DNA from: Oscheius onirici
Lineage: Eukaryota > Nematoda > Chromadorea > Rhabditida > Rhabditidae
DNA: 64,000 nucleotides
Assembly: GCA_932521025.1 (NCBI GenBank)
Contig: OW051469.1
Coordinates: 8,630,398 to 8,694,397 of the forward strand
Reading direction: 5' to 3'
Below the pieces are notes generated by a model. That model made no database searches. It was not told where the DNA came from and saw only the letters and a program-made list of their open reading frames with translations. Position 1 is the first letter of the stretch. Each line of letters begins with the position of its first letter. Position numbers and translations under genes: made by a program. Of the stretch, positions 46,690 to 57,900 are shown piece by piece.

Positions 46690-49071
46690 TCACATTTTGT
46701 GCGGAATGATGTGCTCGACCATATGAAGGAAGAATTCAGCAGTTGCTGGCAGATGTCCTTCCGAGTCACCGAACCAGAACCTCATCTGAAAAATTTCTGG
46801 TTCAGTCCCACAGAGACAGATAAACATACCTTCTCCTGGAACTTTGTGGCTATTGAGAGGAAAGTCTGTGCCAGAGTGTTCGTCCGGACGACATTATGAC
46901 AAGAAGCATAAACGTTGTTGACGAACAGATCTCCAGTGGCGGTCATAGGAGCGTAGACTCCACGCTCTCTAACAACGGTCTTGGAGCGGATTACAGAGAC
47001 GTGGAGGGCTGAAAAAGAAGATGCTATGAGTGGAAACGTGATAGAAAAAAACCTTCATCGTCATCGTAGGCAGCCTCGAAGATGCAGTCACCAGTGCTCA
47101 GATCTTCAGCATAGACGAGATCACTGATGGAGGAGTCGTTACAATCAACCTGGAATGTTTACATGTCAAATGTAGAATCAGCTCATATTATTCTAGATCA
47201 GATAAAGATAAAGTAAAATAACAGTGACAGAAAGAGAGAGTTCAGGACCAGTCAACAGCTCACAATATGAACAGTACTGAGACAATCCGATGGTGTTAGT
47301 GTTAGGACTCCTAACACTAAACACAAAAATTGCATTTTTCCGCGGAATCTCGCAGAATAAAAAGAAATTCGCGGAAGAAAACGCGGAACGCGGAAAACTT
47401 TTTTGGACTCATGGAATTTCCGCGGAAACTTTTTTTCCTGTTTCCGCACATCTCTGGTTAGGGGTTAGGACAGGTAATTGCATACAGTAGCCCAAAAACT
47501 CACCTTCGTACAGTACCCCAAATTCCAGTAAAAACACACAGTTTATCCGGCACCCAAATGAAAACACAAGGGTCACGCTGGGAATAAATGTTATTAAACC
47601 TTTTTCCAGACGGCTCCATAGGAACAATCCTATTTAAAAAAGACGTCTAAAAACCCACCTTGTAAATGTAATGCTGGGGAGTCAGCTTCAAATGAGTCTT
47701 CTCCGTCTCCAGTCGAATGAAAGAAGCTACAGTTTTGGGAAGTCGGTGGAGGAAGCTCTCCACGGGAGTGAAAGAATACTAAACAAAGAATCTTCCTCAA
47801 ACGGAAGAAAAACGTACAGCATTGTTCTCAGAAGTCAAGACCAGATCTCCAATCTCGAGCTCGTCCATACTCTTTTTTCCAGACGGCGTATCGACAAGAG
47901 TATCGGCTGTGAAACAGGCGGGAATTCCCGAAGCGACGGGGTAATAGTAGCCGGCTTGAGTCACAGGAATGACCTGTTCTCCGACCTGGACGTACTGATC
48001 AGTCGGCGCTCCGGGAAGACTAGCGTCAGCAGAAGGAGGGGTCACATAGTTGCCGGTATCACTTGCTGGGGGAGCTTTGTCCGAATATGAATCGGAGGAA
48101 TCTCCGATAGAGTTTCCAGCAAGCTGAGTTTCTTGGGGATGCTGCTGCACTTCGCCGACCTTGTCCAGAATTCGGCTAATGTCGTTCTGGGAGTCGAGGG
48201 ATACTGTAAGAGTCATTGAAAGTTTGGTTGGATTACAGTACCATCATTGGTGGCTTCAGGAGCATCAGGAAGACAGTTCATACGGGTTACGGTCAGTTCG
48301 TAGGCGACTCTGGAAACGGTTACTCTGTGGAATACAGCCTCTCTGTCCTTCTGAATTCGTATCCCCATCAAATTTCTTTCCAGCCAACAAATCCCGTTCG
48401 CAGCTGCATTATCACAAATTCGCGCCCCGTCAAATTTGATCACTTTCACTTACGATCCATCCTGACTCTCGATTTTCTTAATGTTCGAAATCAAATCGAA
48501 GCCGGTTTGGCGACCGTCGCGAAGAACTTCTCCTGAAAATTTTTGAGTAATTGTTTGCTAGAGGAAGAAGTAGTACCTCCACTGTATACTTCTCCGGCAT
48601 GGACGATGGGTCTGCCGACTTCAGCTCCGAAACGGAGTCCCTGGTAACGGCAGCACTGGAGACGGAGACTGAAAAATAGGATAAAGTCAGAAAAAAAGAG
48701 AGACAGTACCTTCCATCAGGAGAATTTAGGAATCCTCCAACCCAGGTCAAAGGATTGGAGCAAGTTGTCGAGTCAAAACCGGTAGGACACTCGGCTTGTT
48801 GAGCCGGTGCTCTGTCGAAACGAGATCTGATCCTCTGCATATCTCCCTCGCGGAAGAAACCGTCTTCTCCCTCAGCTCCAGGGTTAAACCTCGAATCGTG
48901 GAGAATGCTCCTTCCTCCAGCATCAGCTCCAAAACATTGTGGGGTTCCACAGCCGAGGACGGGAGTTCCGGATGGGAGAACCTCGAATCGGAAAGGGATA
49001 CCGGAACCGCCACAGGAGGCGGCGTATGCTGATGGAACAAAGAGGAAGAGGACTGCCACAGAGCGCAGCAT
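46690..49071 (-). CDS. Warthog family hedgehog-related protein with Hint (Hog) domain
   Basis: A secreted, self-processing nematode hedgehog-related protein. The start at 49071 gives the signal peptide MLRSVAVLFLFVPSAYA. The Wart domain follows: CGGSGIPFRFEVLPSGTPVL, LGCGTPQCFGA, EDGFFREGDMQRIRS, LTWVGGF, LRLQCCRYQGLRFGAE and GEVYSGGEVLRDGRQTGFDL. A linker rich in Ser, Pro and Asp (about 48000-48200) leads to the Hint domain: CFTADTLVDTPSGKKSMDEL (about 47900) with the processing cysteine, LKLTPQHYIYK (about 47680) with the TxxH histidine, and ASCHNVV (about 46900). The C-terminus is rich in aromatic and His residues and ends at TGA 46690-46692. About ten exons, no break seen. Family knowledge: Hint cleaves the protein before the Cys. 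I cannot tell which wrt number this is. Confidence 0.9.
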
Positions 49072-49412
49072 TTGACTGAAAATACTTCAATTTAATGGGG
49101 AAGGGACAGTGGAGAAACAGTGAGAGGCAAGCCACGAAAGTCCCCCAAACTATAGGCCATTGTTTGGGTACCAATGGAATTTTCCAATCTAATCTAGTAA
49201 AGTCCTATGATGTCTGTGGTTGACGCTGTTTGATTGTCTGAGATTCGTCAAAACAAGTTAGGGATTGTCAGCATTAGATAGTCTTTTTTAAACTGGGAAC
49301 GATCGGGTTTTATGTGTTCTTTCCAGAAGATCAGAAAAGCTGTACATCTTGAAAAAAAATCAAAAAAGAGGTGAACCGTTTCCCAGAGTCACCAGTGTTG
49401 TTTCTTTTTTCG

Positions 49413-49454
49413 GCAGTGACCGCTCCAGAAATTCGTCCAGAAGATTCTCGATAA
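49413..49454 (+). pseudogene. Relic 3' end of the Ig-like secreted protein gene
   Basis: Reads AVTAPEIRPEDSR and a TAA, matching the end of the intact gene at 49943-50326 (AVAAPVIRLEVSQ and TAA). The upstream exon is not recognisable. A leftover of a tandem copy. Confidence 0.55.
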
Positions 49455-49905
49455 ACAAACTTTCTAACAGAGTCACTAGTTCTGTCTCCCGTATTCAGTC
49501 AGGGTACGGAGACAATCTCACAATCAGTTCGGCCAAGAGACTGGCCGAGACAACATGGGCATAGAAAGCAAAAGTCCCATTAGAGAGAAAGTGTTTCGGA
49601 GTGAAAACTGAGTGGATCGAACTAGGCATGAAGTCCCGGGGTGAGCTACTCCCGACGCGCGGATGAAACAATGAGAGAGAAAGGGGTCGAAGGGTCGACT
49701 TTTGACGGAAACAAAGGGTGAAAGAAGACGAGTCCGGTCCAATCCGTCGATGGCTGCTTAGGTGATAAGCGGGATCCTTTCGGGAGAAAGTGATAATTGT
49801 GAGGTCCCTCTCTTTTTTCAAGGCATCATAGTTCTTTACTACGTTCTTCTCAGAGGTGACTAAATTTCCCGCGACGGTCATAAATATCAATGAGAAAGTT
49901 CTCTC

Positions 49906-49912
49906 TATAAAA
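49906..49912 (+). promoter_or_regulatory. Putative TATA box of the Ig-like gene
   Basis: TATAAAA lies 31 bp before the ATG at 49943. An upstream block, CATAAATATCAATGAGAAA (about 49879), recurs at about 50440 before the dead copy, which supports its being part of a duplicated promoter. Confidence 0.45.
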
Positions 49913-49942
49913 CGTGGCACTTTTGTGCCCACATTGCCGATC

Positions 49943-50326
49943 ATGAATCGTCTGATACTTTTTCTTCTCTGCTTCAATGCGGCATTCGCAACTATTGCTA
50001 TTCAGCAAGCTAAGGTTGGTTTTGGGACTGAGAGAGACAGAGAGACGTTATTGAACAGTTCCTTTCAGGTAGGAGAGACAGTTGAAATCGACTTGGGTGA
50101 TTTTGTCAAGACTTGGCAAAGAGCCATTGGAGGCAAAACCGAGACTGTAGTACCATCGAACCGAGTCAAGATTCTGCCAAATGGACATTTGGTCATCACA
50201 AAGGTCCAGCCATCCGATGCCGGCCAGTATTCGTCCCCTGAACTGAAGCCCAAAGTCACGAAACATGAAGATGGCAGTGTTTCTGCAGTAGCCGCTCCAG
50301 TCATTCGTCTAGAAGTCTCTCAATAA
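49943..50326 (+). CDS. Small secreted Ig-like domain protein
   Basis: Two exons (49943-50014 and 50069-50326) encode 109 residues. The N-terminus MNRLILFLLCFNAAF is a signal peptide. The mature part has an Ig-like strand pattern: VGETVEIDLGDFVKTWQR, VKILPNGHLVITKVQPSDAG and QYSSPELKP. The D-x-G-x-Y signature before strand F appears as DAGQYSS. The family's usual Cys pair is missing, so the fold would lack the core disulfide. Similar small secreted proteins occur in nematodes, with unknown roles. It is flanked by a relic 3' end (49413) and a broken duplicate (50436-50996). Start choice: first ATG, good signal peptide, TATA box just upstream. Confidence 0.75.
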   Translation: MNRLILFLLCFNAAFATIAIQQAKVGFGTERDRETLLNSSFQVGETVEIDLGDFVKTWQRAIGGKTETVVPSNRVKILPNGHLVITKVQPSDAGQYSSPELKPKVTKHEDGSVSAVAAPVIRLEVSQ

Positions 50327-50435
50327 ACTGAGAGAATTCTTATAAATTCGTCTTTTCGATTTCTTTTGGATATCAGAGTCATGTTCACTTTTATCACAGT
50401 TCCTTGTTACAACATATTGTCGTCGAAGGCTGCAG

Positions 50436-50996
50436 AGGCGGACATAAATATCAGTAATAAAAAATTTCCTTCAAGGTTGGTTTTTTGGACAGATAGATCG
50501 AGAGACAGAGAATCTGAGAATCGGAGAGATATATGGTTTGTTCAAAAAACGGAAAGCTCGACCATAACCCATTTAATTCGCTGCAAGACCGGAATAGCAA
50601 CAGAAAACTTAGCTGAGTATCCTATGTTTCCATGTTATAAGGGTCTCGCGCGGAAATAAATGGGTTACGGTCGAGCTCTCTTTTTTTTTGAACAAATCAT
50701 AGAAGCAAAGAATCTGAGAGTCAGAGAGACTGAGCCTTAAAAGAGATAGAGAGACAGTTCATTTCAGGTAGAAGAAAGGGTTGAAATTGACTTGGGAGAT
50801 ACTGTCAAGACTCGGCAAAGAGACAGGGACGATTGTGCAATCTTCGAGAGTCAAGATTCTGTCCAATGGACATCTAGTCAACGAACACGTTCAACTGTCC
50901 GATGCTGGTCAGTACTCGTCCTCTGAATTGAAGAATGAAATAACCAGTAGTTTTGGTGTTGCCGCTCCCGTAATTGATCTAGATGTTTCCCAGTAA
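50436..50996 (+). pseudogene. Broken tandem copy of the Ig-like secreted protein gene
   Basis: Exon 2 is present at 50769-50996 (VEERVEIDLGDTVKTRQR, then VKILSNGHLVNEHVQLSDAG, QYSSSELK, VAAPVIDLDVSQ) but a frameshift separates the first block from the rest near 50822. A promoter-like block (ACATAAATATCAGTAATAAA, about 50440) and the exon-1 donor region (AAGGTTGGTTTTTTGG, about 50475) survive, but the signal-peptide exon is deleted. The retained intron contains the foldback element at 50530-50701. Confidence 0.7.
50530..50701. mobile_element. Foldback MITE-like element, copy 3
   Basis: Ends TATGGTTTGTTCAAAAAA and TTTTTTTTGAACAAATCATA pair. Inner arms AGCTCGACCATAACCCATTT and AAATGGGTTACGGTCGAGCT pair with one mismatch. 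The loop has CTGAGTATCC, as in copy 2. It sits inside the intron of the dead Ig-like copy. Confidence 0.8.
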
Positions 50997-51013
50997 AGAA
51001 GAATTGAAGTGAT

Positions 51014-52758
51014 TTATATGTCTTTCCGCTTTGGGAGCCATTTCGGTAGTTCCTTCTTCTTTCCTCCAGACCTCAGAATCATGTTCCCATTGGCGTCGAC
51101 CTGCTCGTAAAAGTAGTAGCATTGTACGTAGGCAAAGGTCAAAGGAGTTTGTGCAACTCCAGAAACTGTCCATTTCTTGTCTGGCGTACATTGAACACAA
51201 GACCAGCTGTTTGAACCATTGATGTCGGAGAGATGGAAAGGCATGCTGTTCTGAACATTTTACTGTACTCTCAGTCCCTGTCTCCCACAGTACCTGATCC
51301 AGTACCCTGTCTCAGACTGTGAAACTGTCTTTCCCGAACTATCCTCTTGTCTATTTTTTTAACCAAAACCTTCAAAATTTGAACTTGCCGCCTTTTTACT
51401 TGATTAGTACTTATACTTCGACAAGACTCGACAAGTTACCCTATCGTTCGTTCTAGTCAGTCGTCAGTTCGCTTCTGCTCCAGATGGTCGTCTTCTACTA
51501 CTCTCTCAGGTCAGCCTGTTCCTTTTTGGTAGAAACTACTGGAGAAAAATCTTTTGTTTTTTTCTGAGAGACGCAAAAGTGACACGCTGGCCTGTGAATC
51601 CGCCACAGTCAGCAACCGTCGTCAAGATGGTGTCATGCCCGGTCTTCCCGGTTCTGAAGGTATCCTCTTGAATCCACAGCGGTGTTTGGTATAGTTCTTG
51701 AGGACCTTCGGGATCGTAAAGGTATGACTGGAGGTTCTTATTCAAAATTTAGTGTTGTGAATATTGAATCTTGAGAATATGCTTCCTGCTCTTTGTTTTT
51801 GTCTTTCAGGACTCGCTGGGATGCCAAGAGACCTTTTGATGTCGCTATACTGTATGATGGGATCACTCAACAACAACTCGCTCTCCTTACAATTAATCTA
51901 TTCCTGCTCCTCCCTGGCCTGCTGGTAGCATCCGTAGCTGTATCCGCTCTGATCCACTCCACTCCATCCAAGGACAGATCGTGTTCCTCGACCGCACAGA
52001 TCACGCAATTCCATGCTCCGATTAGCGAGTTTTATCGATGGGATCCAAGCACTTCCTGATGACATCTGTGCAGCGGAATGAGGAGACTTCAAAGATTACA
52101 AGCTATCCTTCTGATTCAAAAGTAAGTTTGTGGCTGTCTCCTGTCATTTCACAAATCTCTATTCCTGCAGCCTGTCTCTATGCTTCTCTGCCCCTGTCCC
52201 AGTTCCCATACCTTACCTCAGAAGTATCCACATTCACCACTATCAGTGTCATAGCTGTCGTTTTATTCGTGTCCGGACAATTGAAACTCCTTACAGATTC
52301 CCCATACGAGTTTTTTCTGAACCATATACATCCTTGAAAACATGTCTAATCACGGGGCCATACGCGTAACCGTAATAGCCAAGTGAGCTGGCATCCGCGT
52401 TACAGCCACTAGGAGGCGAGTGCTGAGCTGGATCAGAACAGCCGTTTTGAACGTTTTGAACGCAGCCGGATCGAGCTAAAAGTGTACTTTAGAAAGTTAC
52501 CGTACTTATCCTACCAACAGGTTTTTGTGCAGCCTCAGTTGGTGTGGTCTGAGCCACAGTTGAAGCCACCGTTGAGGGTTCAGTCGAAGAAACAGGGGTA
52601 GTATCTTCTGGGAGACTAGTAGACATTGTTGTGGTTTCTATAATCAATGTTGTCTGTTCCTTACTCTCCTCCCGGTCGGATGTATCAACTGGACATGCCA
52701 ATGTTGATTCCAAAAGGAAGAGAAGCAGACATGGATGGCTGATGTCAATTTGAAGCAA
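51014..52758 (-). CDS. Secreted Thr/Ser-rich protein, hypothetical
   Basis: The start at 52758 gives a possible signal sequence (SHPCLLLFLLESTLA) followed by a Thr/Ser/Pro-rich stretch (about 52500-52690, for example PSTVASTVAQTTPTEAAQKP) likely to be O-glycosylated. Later candidate exons on the minus strand are CVQNVQNGCSDPAQHSPPSG (about 52460), LGWSGVDQSGYSYGCYQQ (about 51960), the R2 repeat exon with GPQELYQTPLWIQEDTFRTG and TGHDTILTTVADCGGFTGQR (about 51600-51715), and a final exon (51014-51244) with SWSCVQCTPDKKWTVSG and AYVQCYYFYEQV. No known family is recognised. Splice phases between exons were not fully resolved and may combine two genes. Cysteine and aromatic content fit an extracellular protein. 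Confidence 0.45.
51391..51718 (+). repeat. Segmental repeat copy R2
   Basis: Best preserved copy of the segment shared with 8185-8515 (direct) and 46341-46540 (inverted). Its minus strand keeps an open frame of about 60 residues, unlike R1. Noncoding flanks are conserved too (ACTTGATTAGTA, GACAAGACTCGACAAGTTAC), so this looks like segmental duplication, not protein-level selection alone. Confidence 0.7.
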
Positions 52759-53203
52759 TCCCTCTTTTTCTTATGGTTATATGGCGCAAATTAGCTGGCG
52801 CCCGAATCATTCAAATCATTCAACTTGGTGGGAAAGTGTCTATCTATTTTGTAGAGGGACTTTCTTGGAGAACAGTGACTGTCCCTGTCCCTGTGAAAAA
52901 AGGGCACACCCGTAATTTCTAGGCAACCATGATAGAGATGATTATATAAGCAAATAGCGTTTTCAGGGATTTCGGTGAGGTCCGGAGTGGCTGGGTTATC
53001 AATCAAACCCTTCCCAGTCACAATCAACTTGACTTCACCTTTTTGTTTTATCTCTTTTGCACAGCGCGCGGCGCCCACAGAGGGCGCGACATGGCCCCTG
53101 TCCCTGAAGGAAACCAAACTGATATTTCAAGTTTATTATACACGTTTCTCGTTGGGGGGAATGTTGAACTGAGACCATTCTCTCAAAACTCTCTGCCTCC
53201 GCC

Positions 53204-54471
53204 TCAATGACGGTGAACTCCAGTAGAGGCTCTCTGAACCGAAGGAGGACGGTAGCGGAGAGGGTTGAAGGCCTGCTTCTCCTCGGCTTGAGGAGCCTCA
53301 TCCTGCTGCTCGGCAGTCTCTTCCTCCTCCTCTTCTCCGTCATTAGATTCTTCAATTTCGAATTCTTCAGCGGCAGTGGTGGTCGAAGGTGTCTGGGTGG
53401 TCAGAACTTCGGGACTGGTCTGAACGGGGCCCTCTCCAGCATTACACATGATTCTGTAGACCCAGACTCGGACTCCTCCTCTGGAAATTTGTTCAATAGA
53501 TTCAGTCACTGTTCTTTTCCCGATGTAACTGTCCTCGTTTCTCCAATACTTTTTCTTTGTTACTATTTCTCTCTCATTGTTTCTCTTCGTGTTATTGTCG
53601 CCTTGCCTGTCTCACTCCATCTCTTCGTTTCTATCCCTGTATTTATCAGTATCCATGTCCTTATTCTGATCCAATGTACATGTATCCAGCCCTCTCTCGC
53701 TGTTTATATGTCTTTTAATCTGTTCAGCATCTTTCTATCCTTGTTTCTTTCAGCATGTCTTCACACTGTTTCCTTTGCCCTCTCACATTCTCTCTCCCCG
53801 TTACTATCTCTCTGTCTGGTTCTGTGTCTCTTTCTCAGTCCTTTTCTCTGTAGTTACTTCTGTCACAGTTACTGGTTTTTCCGTCTGGATCACTCGCTTC
53901 CCAATCTAACTCTTCGAAACGCTTACTATGTATATGTATTTCTTTCTGTCCTGTTTTATCACACTGAGAGAAACAGAACTCACTGCTCAACTCTCAGATT
54001 AGCAATGAAGTCATATTCAGCTCCGCCAGTCTTCTCGTACTGTTCCTTGGCAGAAACGGCTCCTCCCTAAAAGTATAGTTTCTCCGAATATCTTTCTCTC
54101 TCACCTGGTAGTAAGATCCGTAAGTGACGACGTCAGTTCCGACGTAAATCTTGTTCGAAACGTGGTAGTTACAGCATCTGAGAAGGAGACTCTTTCCATT
54201 GACAGCCCAGTGGAGACCGTGGGCGATGGAGGTCTCAGGACGACAGGTCGTCTCTTCTTTGCAACTGTAAATGATTCTACCTTTTAAAAAGAAAAAAAAC
54301 GTACACCATGGCAGACTGTCCGCAAGGCATTGGTCCACACTCGACTTCCAGAGCTCCGTCTTCGAAGACGGTCAACCTGTTGATGACCTGATTGGGAGCA
54401 CATTTGGTTCCTTTGACGGGAGCCACAGCTTCGACAGCTATGACGGAAGCTAGAAGAAAGAGGAGCAGCAT
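53204..54471 (-). CDS. Diverged warthog-like secreted protein without Hint domain
   Basis: Four exons: 54305-54471, 54105-54264, 53984-54066 and 53204-53480, stop TGA at 53204. Phases fit if exon 3 ends CA before GTGAGT. Signal peptide MLLLFLLASVIAVEA. The mature part runs KCAPNQVINRLTVFEDGALE, VECGPMPCGQ, CKEETTCRPETS, LLLRCCNYHVSNKIYVGTDV, GGAVSAKEQYEKTGGAEYDF and IANLRVEQGGVRVWVYRIMC. The order of C..PxC, a double Cys, a GG-x-V turn and an FDxIxN-like strand parallels the Wart domain of the gene at 46690-49071 (LRLQCCRYQG, GEVYSGGEV, GFDLISNIKK). The tail is acidic (EESNDGEEEEEETAEQQDEA) and ends RPPSVQRASTGVHRH, with no Hint. The relationship to warthogs is inferred from pattern. Confidence 0.65.
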
Positions 54472-54983
54472 GACGACGGGGACAAAAAGGGCGAGTGCAG
54501 CCGACGGAGGGCGGTGAAATGCGCAACGGCCGTGACCCCATAGCCCCCTTATTCTCTCTTGCTGGTGGCGACACGGACGTTGATAGCAGACTGCCTTTTA
54601 GGGAGGGGAGAGAGGAAGTGAGTGACTGGAGACAGAGGGACCAGGGGTGTCTTGTCTCATCCTTCTATGACGGATATCCGAATCTTTCTATCATGTTCGT
54701 CTTTCCAATAACCCTAAATCAAGAAATCTTTGTAGTATCTTCCTTTGATTATCTACTCGCGGAAGAAGAAGAGATCACTTAGGAAGCGATAGTCTTTCTT
54801 TCTCGAGTGCAAAACCATATCCTCAATTTTACCGGGATGTCTTAGTTCATCTTAAAAGATTCAGAATTTTACTATGAAAGAGAACAACGGGAATGGAGGG
54901 AAAGAGAGAGATCAACCAGGGGATCAAACTGAGATATCTAGAGAGGGGGAGAGATAAAGTACAAACATAGAAATACATTCAAA

Positions 54984-57900
54984 TTAGGCATTTTCCTTGC
55001 CTTTGGTCGTCTTCTTCTGGGGCTTGGCTTCATTGGCAGCCCGGGCGGCCTTCTGTGCCTCCTCGGCGTCTTTTTGCATTTTGCTCTTCTCGTCAGCCGA
55101 CAGACCGGCGGTTCTGGTGACTTGGGACGTGCCGTCGACAAAACGCGTCTTGAACAGAATGTTGGCATTCTCGAACATTCCCTCCTTCAGTGAGACGATG
55201 ATGAACTAAATTTGTATTGGAAGTGGTGTATTAGAGTTTTTTTAGGTTAAAAAAGGTATTTTTGAAGCTATAAATGAGGCTAAAACGAGACAGAAAGGCG
55301 TACCTGACTGGTGGTAAAGTACTTCTTGATCATCTTGCCAATATTGGCCGTATGGGAGGCATCCAGAGCCGCATCCACTTCGTCCAGAATGTAAATCGGA
55401 GCCGGCTTGAATTTGAGCATTGCCAGGACGAGAGACAGGGCTACGAGAGAGCGTTGGCCTGTAAAATGTACATCGTATATAAAAGCACAAAATACTCCTT
55501 GATACAAAAACAAAACAAAAATTGGAAGATACAGTCATGTTTCCTGCTCTCTTCACCAAAATTCGGGACTTTTTGTGGATTCGTAGTTTTACTACGTTTT
55601 GTTATACCGAAAGAGGTAGTTTTGGGCTGTTACTGACCAGGTTCCATCAATATTTTCGTCTCATTTTACATTCACTTTTTACCAGTTAAAATACAAATTC
55701 TTACCTCCAGAAAGCTCATTGAGCGAGTCCTTGAAATGATTGTTGAAGCCGACTTTGACCTCGAGTCCATCCAGAGCCGTCTTGCCAGTCGGTGGCTCCA
55801 GTTTGGCCTGTGCTCCCTTCAACAGTGTGCCGAAAATGTGGTCAAAGTCCTGAAAAAGTATTGTTGCAAAAAAGCAAAAGAGCCTCAGAAAGTATGCATC
55901 TCATAACCGGAGGTTCGACTTAAATCGTAGAATAACCATCATGGGCGAGGGGAATTGAACCTGGGAGAGTGTGGGCGTGTCGCGGCGCCACTTGGCACTG
56001 AGCCATGGCGATCAGCTGATCCGCCAAAACGAACCTGATTGACCTGTTCCCAGGCTCGCATAATTTCTTTCCTCTTCTTGTCATCCAAAGTTTCGATCGT
56101 CTGGTAGAGAGTGAGTTTGTCCTTTTCTATCTGGGCATTCTTCGTCACGAGATCGTCGACCTGAAAATGGGGATTTTTAAATTTTTGGGTAAAAGGTACA
56201 TCTACGTCTTTTTTTCCTACAAAATAAACAGTTAACTATACCTGAGCCTGTGCACTGTCCAAAATGGCATGAGCTCTCGGATTCAGCGTCTTTTCCAGCT
56301 CTTTGATTTGTGCCTTTAGTCTCTCGTGATCCTCCGAGGCCTTCTTCTTCTCAAATCTGAACTTTTTAATACAAAATCTGCATAAAAAAGCGTACCCTTT
56401 GAACGAGTAGTCGCCTTCCTTCCCCAACGAGCCCTCAATATCCGCAATCGTCTTACAGGTCTTTTTAAGATGCGCCGCTTGAGCTTTGCATGCCGCCGCG
56501 TCCTCCAGGTGCTTTTTGTGCTGTCGCTGTCGATTCTGATGCTCTTGTTCGGCTTCTCGAAGCTCCTTTTTCAGCCGATCTAGCTCCTTTTCGTTCTTCT
56601 TTATAACCTTGTCCTTCTCCCTTTGCTCGGCTTGGAAACTATCCTGCTCCGCCTGCTTCCGATTCTCCTGGTCCAGCGCTTCTTGGAGTTTTTGATCTTT
56701 TGTCGTCAACTCGGCTACCAGCTGATCCTTGCGATTTTGCTGCTCGGTGATCTGCTTGTCCTGATCGCGGATCGTGTTCTCGATCTTTTCCCTCTCTTTC
56801 CTGCAAATTGAAGCGTCAATACATCCAATTATATGATTGGCAACGGGCCGGGCAGAAATTCCACGGCCTGCTCCTGCCCGTTGTCAGCGTTAAAGAGTAC
56901 AAGGAGGAACTTTAGAATAAGAAGAACAACAAACCTGAGCTGTTCAAGAGTAGCGCAGGCATTCTCATAACGGGATTTCATGCTCTTCATCAGCTTTTCC
57001 GCTTCCTTCATTTTCTTTGTCCACTTCTCTTTCTCCTTAGCCTGAAATTGTGAAATTACTCGGTGTTTAGCTTTTCTTTTTCAGAAAGTTGGATATGAAA
57101 AGGAAAGTTAGAAAACAGGGAAAAAACTTACAAAAAGAGCCTTCTCATCATTTCCCTGCTGCTCGTACTTTTTGATGTTGTCAGCAAGTTCCTTCACATC
57201 CGCCTGGCTCTTCTGGATAATCTCTTGGTGCATGGGAATGTCCTAAAAGTAATTAATTTCCCAGAATTATGCTTAAGACGCATTGTCTGTAATTTTTTAG
57301 CAAAAAGTAGGGGGGTCGGACATAGGGGTTTTTATTGGTCGACTAGGTCAGATATGAAGTAAATAAATTATTTACCAGCCGACTTCGCCGCCTGTCGGCG
57401 GCTTTTATTGCTTGTGTTTTCTTCTTTACTTCTGATCCCTTCCCCAGTCAACCGATCTATTCTGATCCAGTCTGACCCATTCCCTACTCAACCAATCCCC
57501 TCTTATTCCTTATTCCTCAACCGATCTCTTCTGATCTCTTCCCCAGTCAACCGATTTCTTCTTATCCCTTCTTACCCAGTCAACCGATCTCTTCTGATCC
57601 TGCCATGTCTTCTTCCTTCCCTAATCAATCGGACCTTTTTCATTCTTTCCCAGTGTCCTCATCCCCCTCCTAAAAACCGCTACGAATTCTCGTATTTTCT
57701 GGCCATACGATCCCTCTCTGATTTTATATAGATCATCCGGTCCCTTCTTATCCTCTAGCGGTTACCCTGGCTCGATTTCCGACTCAAACCAATTTAGCAA
57801 CAATATTTGGCGAGGAGAGGAGTCGAACCCGGGTCGTCTGTGTGAAGACGGCGACTCTTAACAATACACCAAAATTTCGTGGCAATGGACAAACAAACAA

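Noticed and set aside
53207-54070. Plus-strand open frame of 287 residues, the longest in the window
   Set aside because: Antisense to two warthog-like exons and their CT-rich intron; the hydrophobic repetitive product follows from simple sequence.
57408-57731. Plus-strand frame with NRSLLIPS-type repeats as a repeat protein
   Set aside because: Directly produced by the imperfect DNA minisatellite in an SMC2 intron; no start context or splice support.
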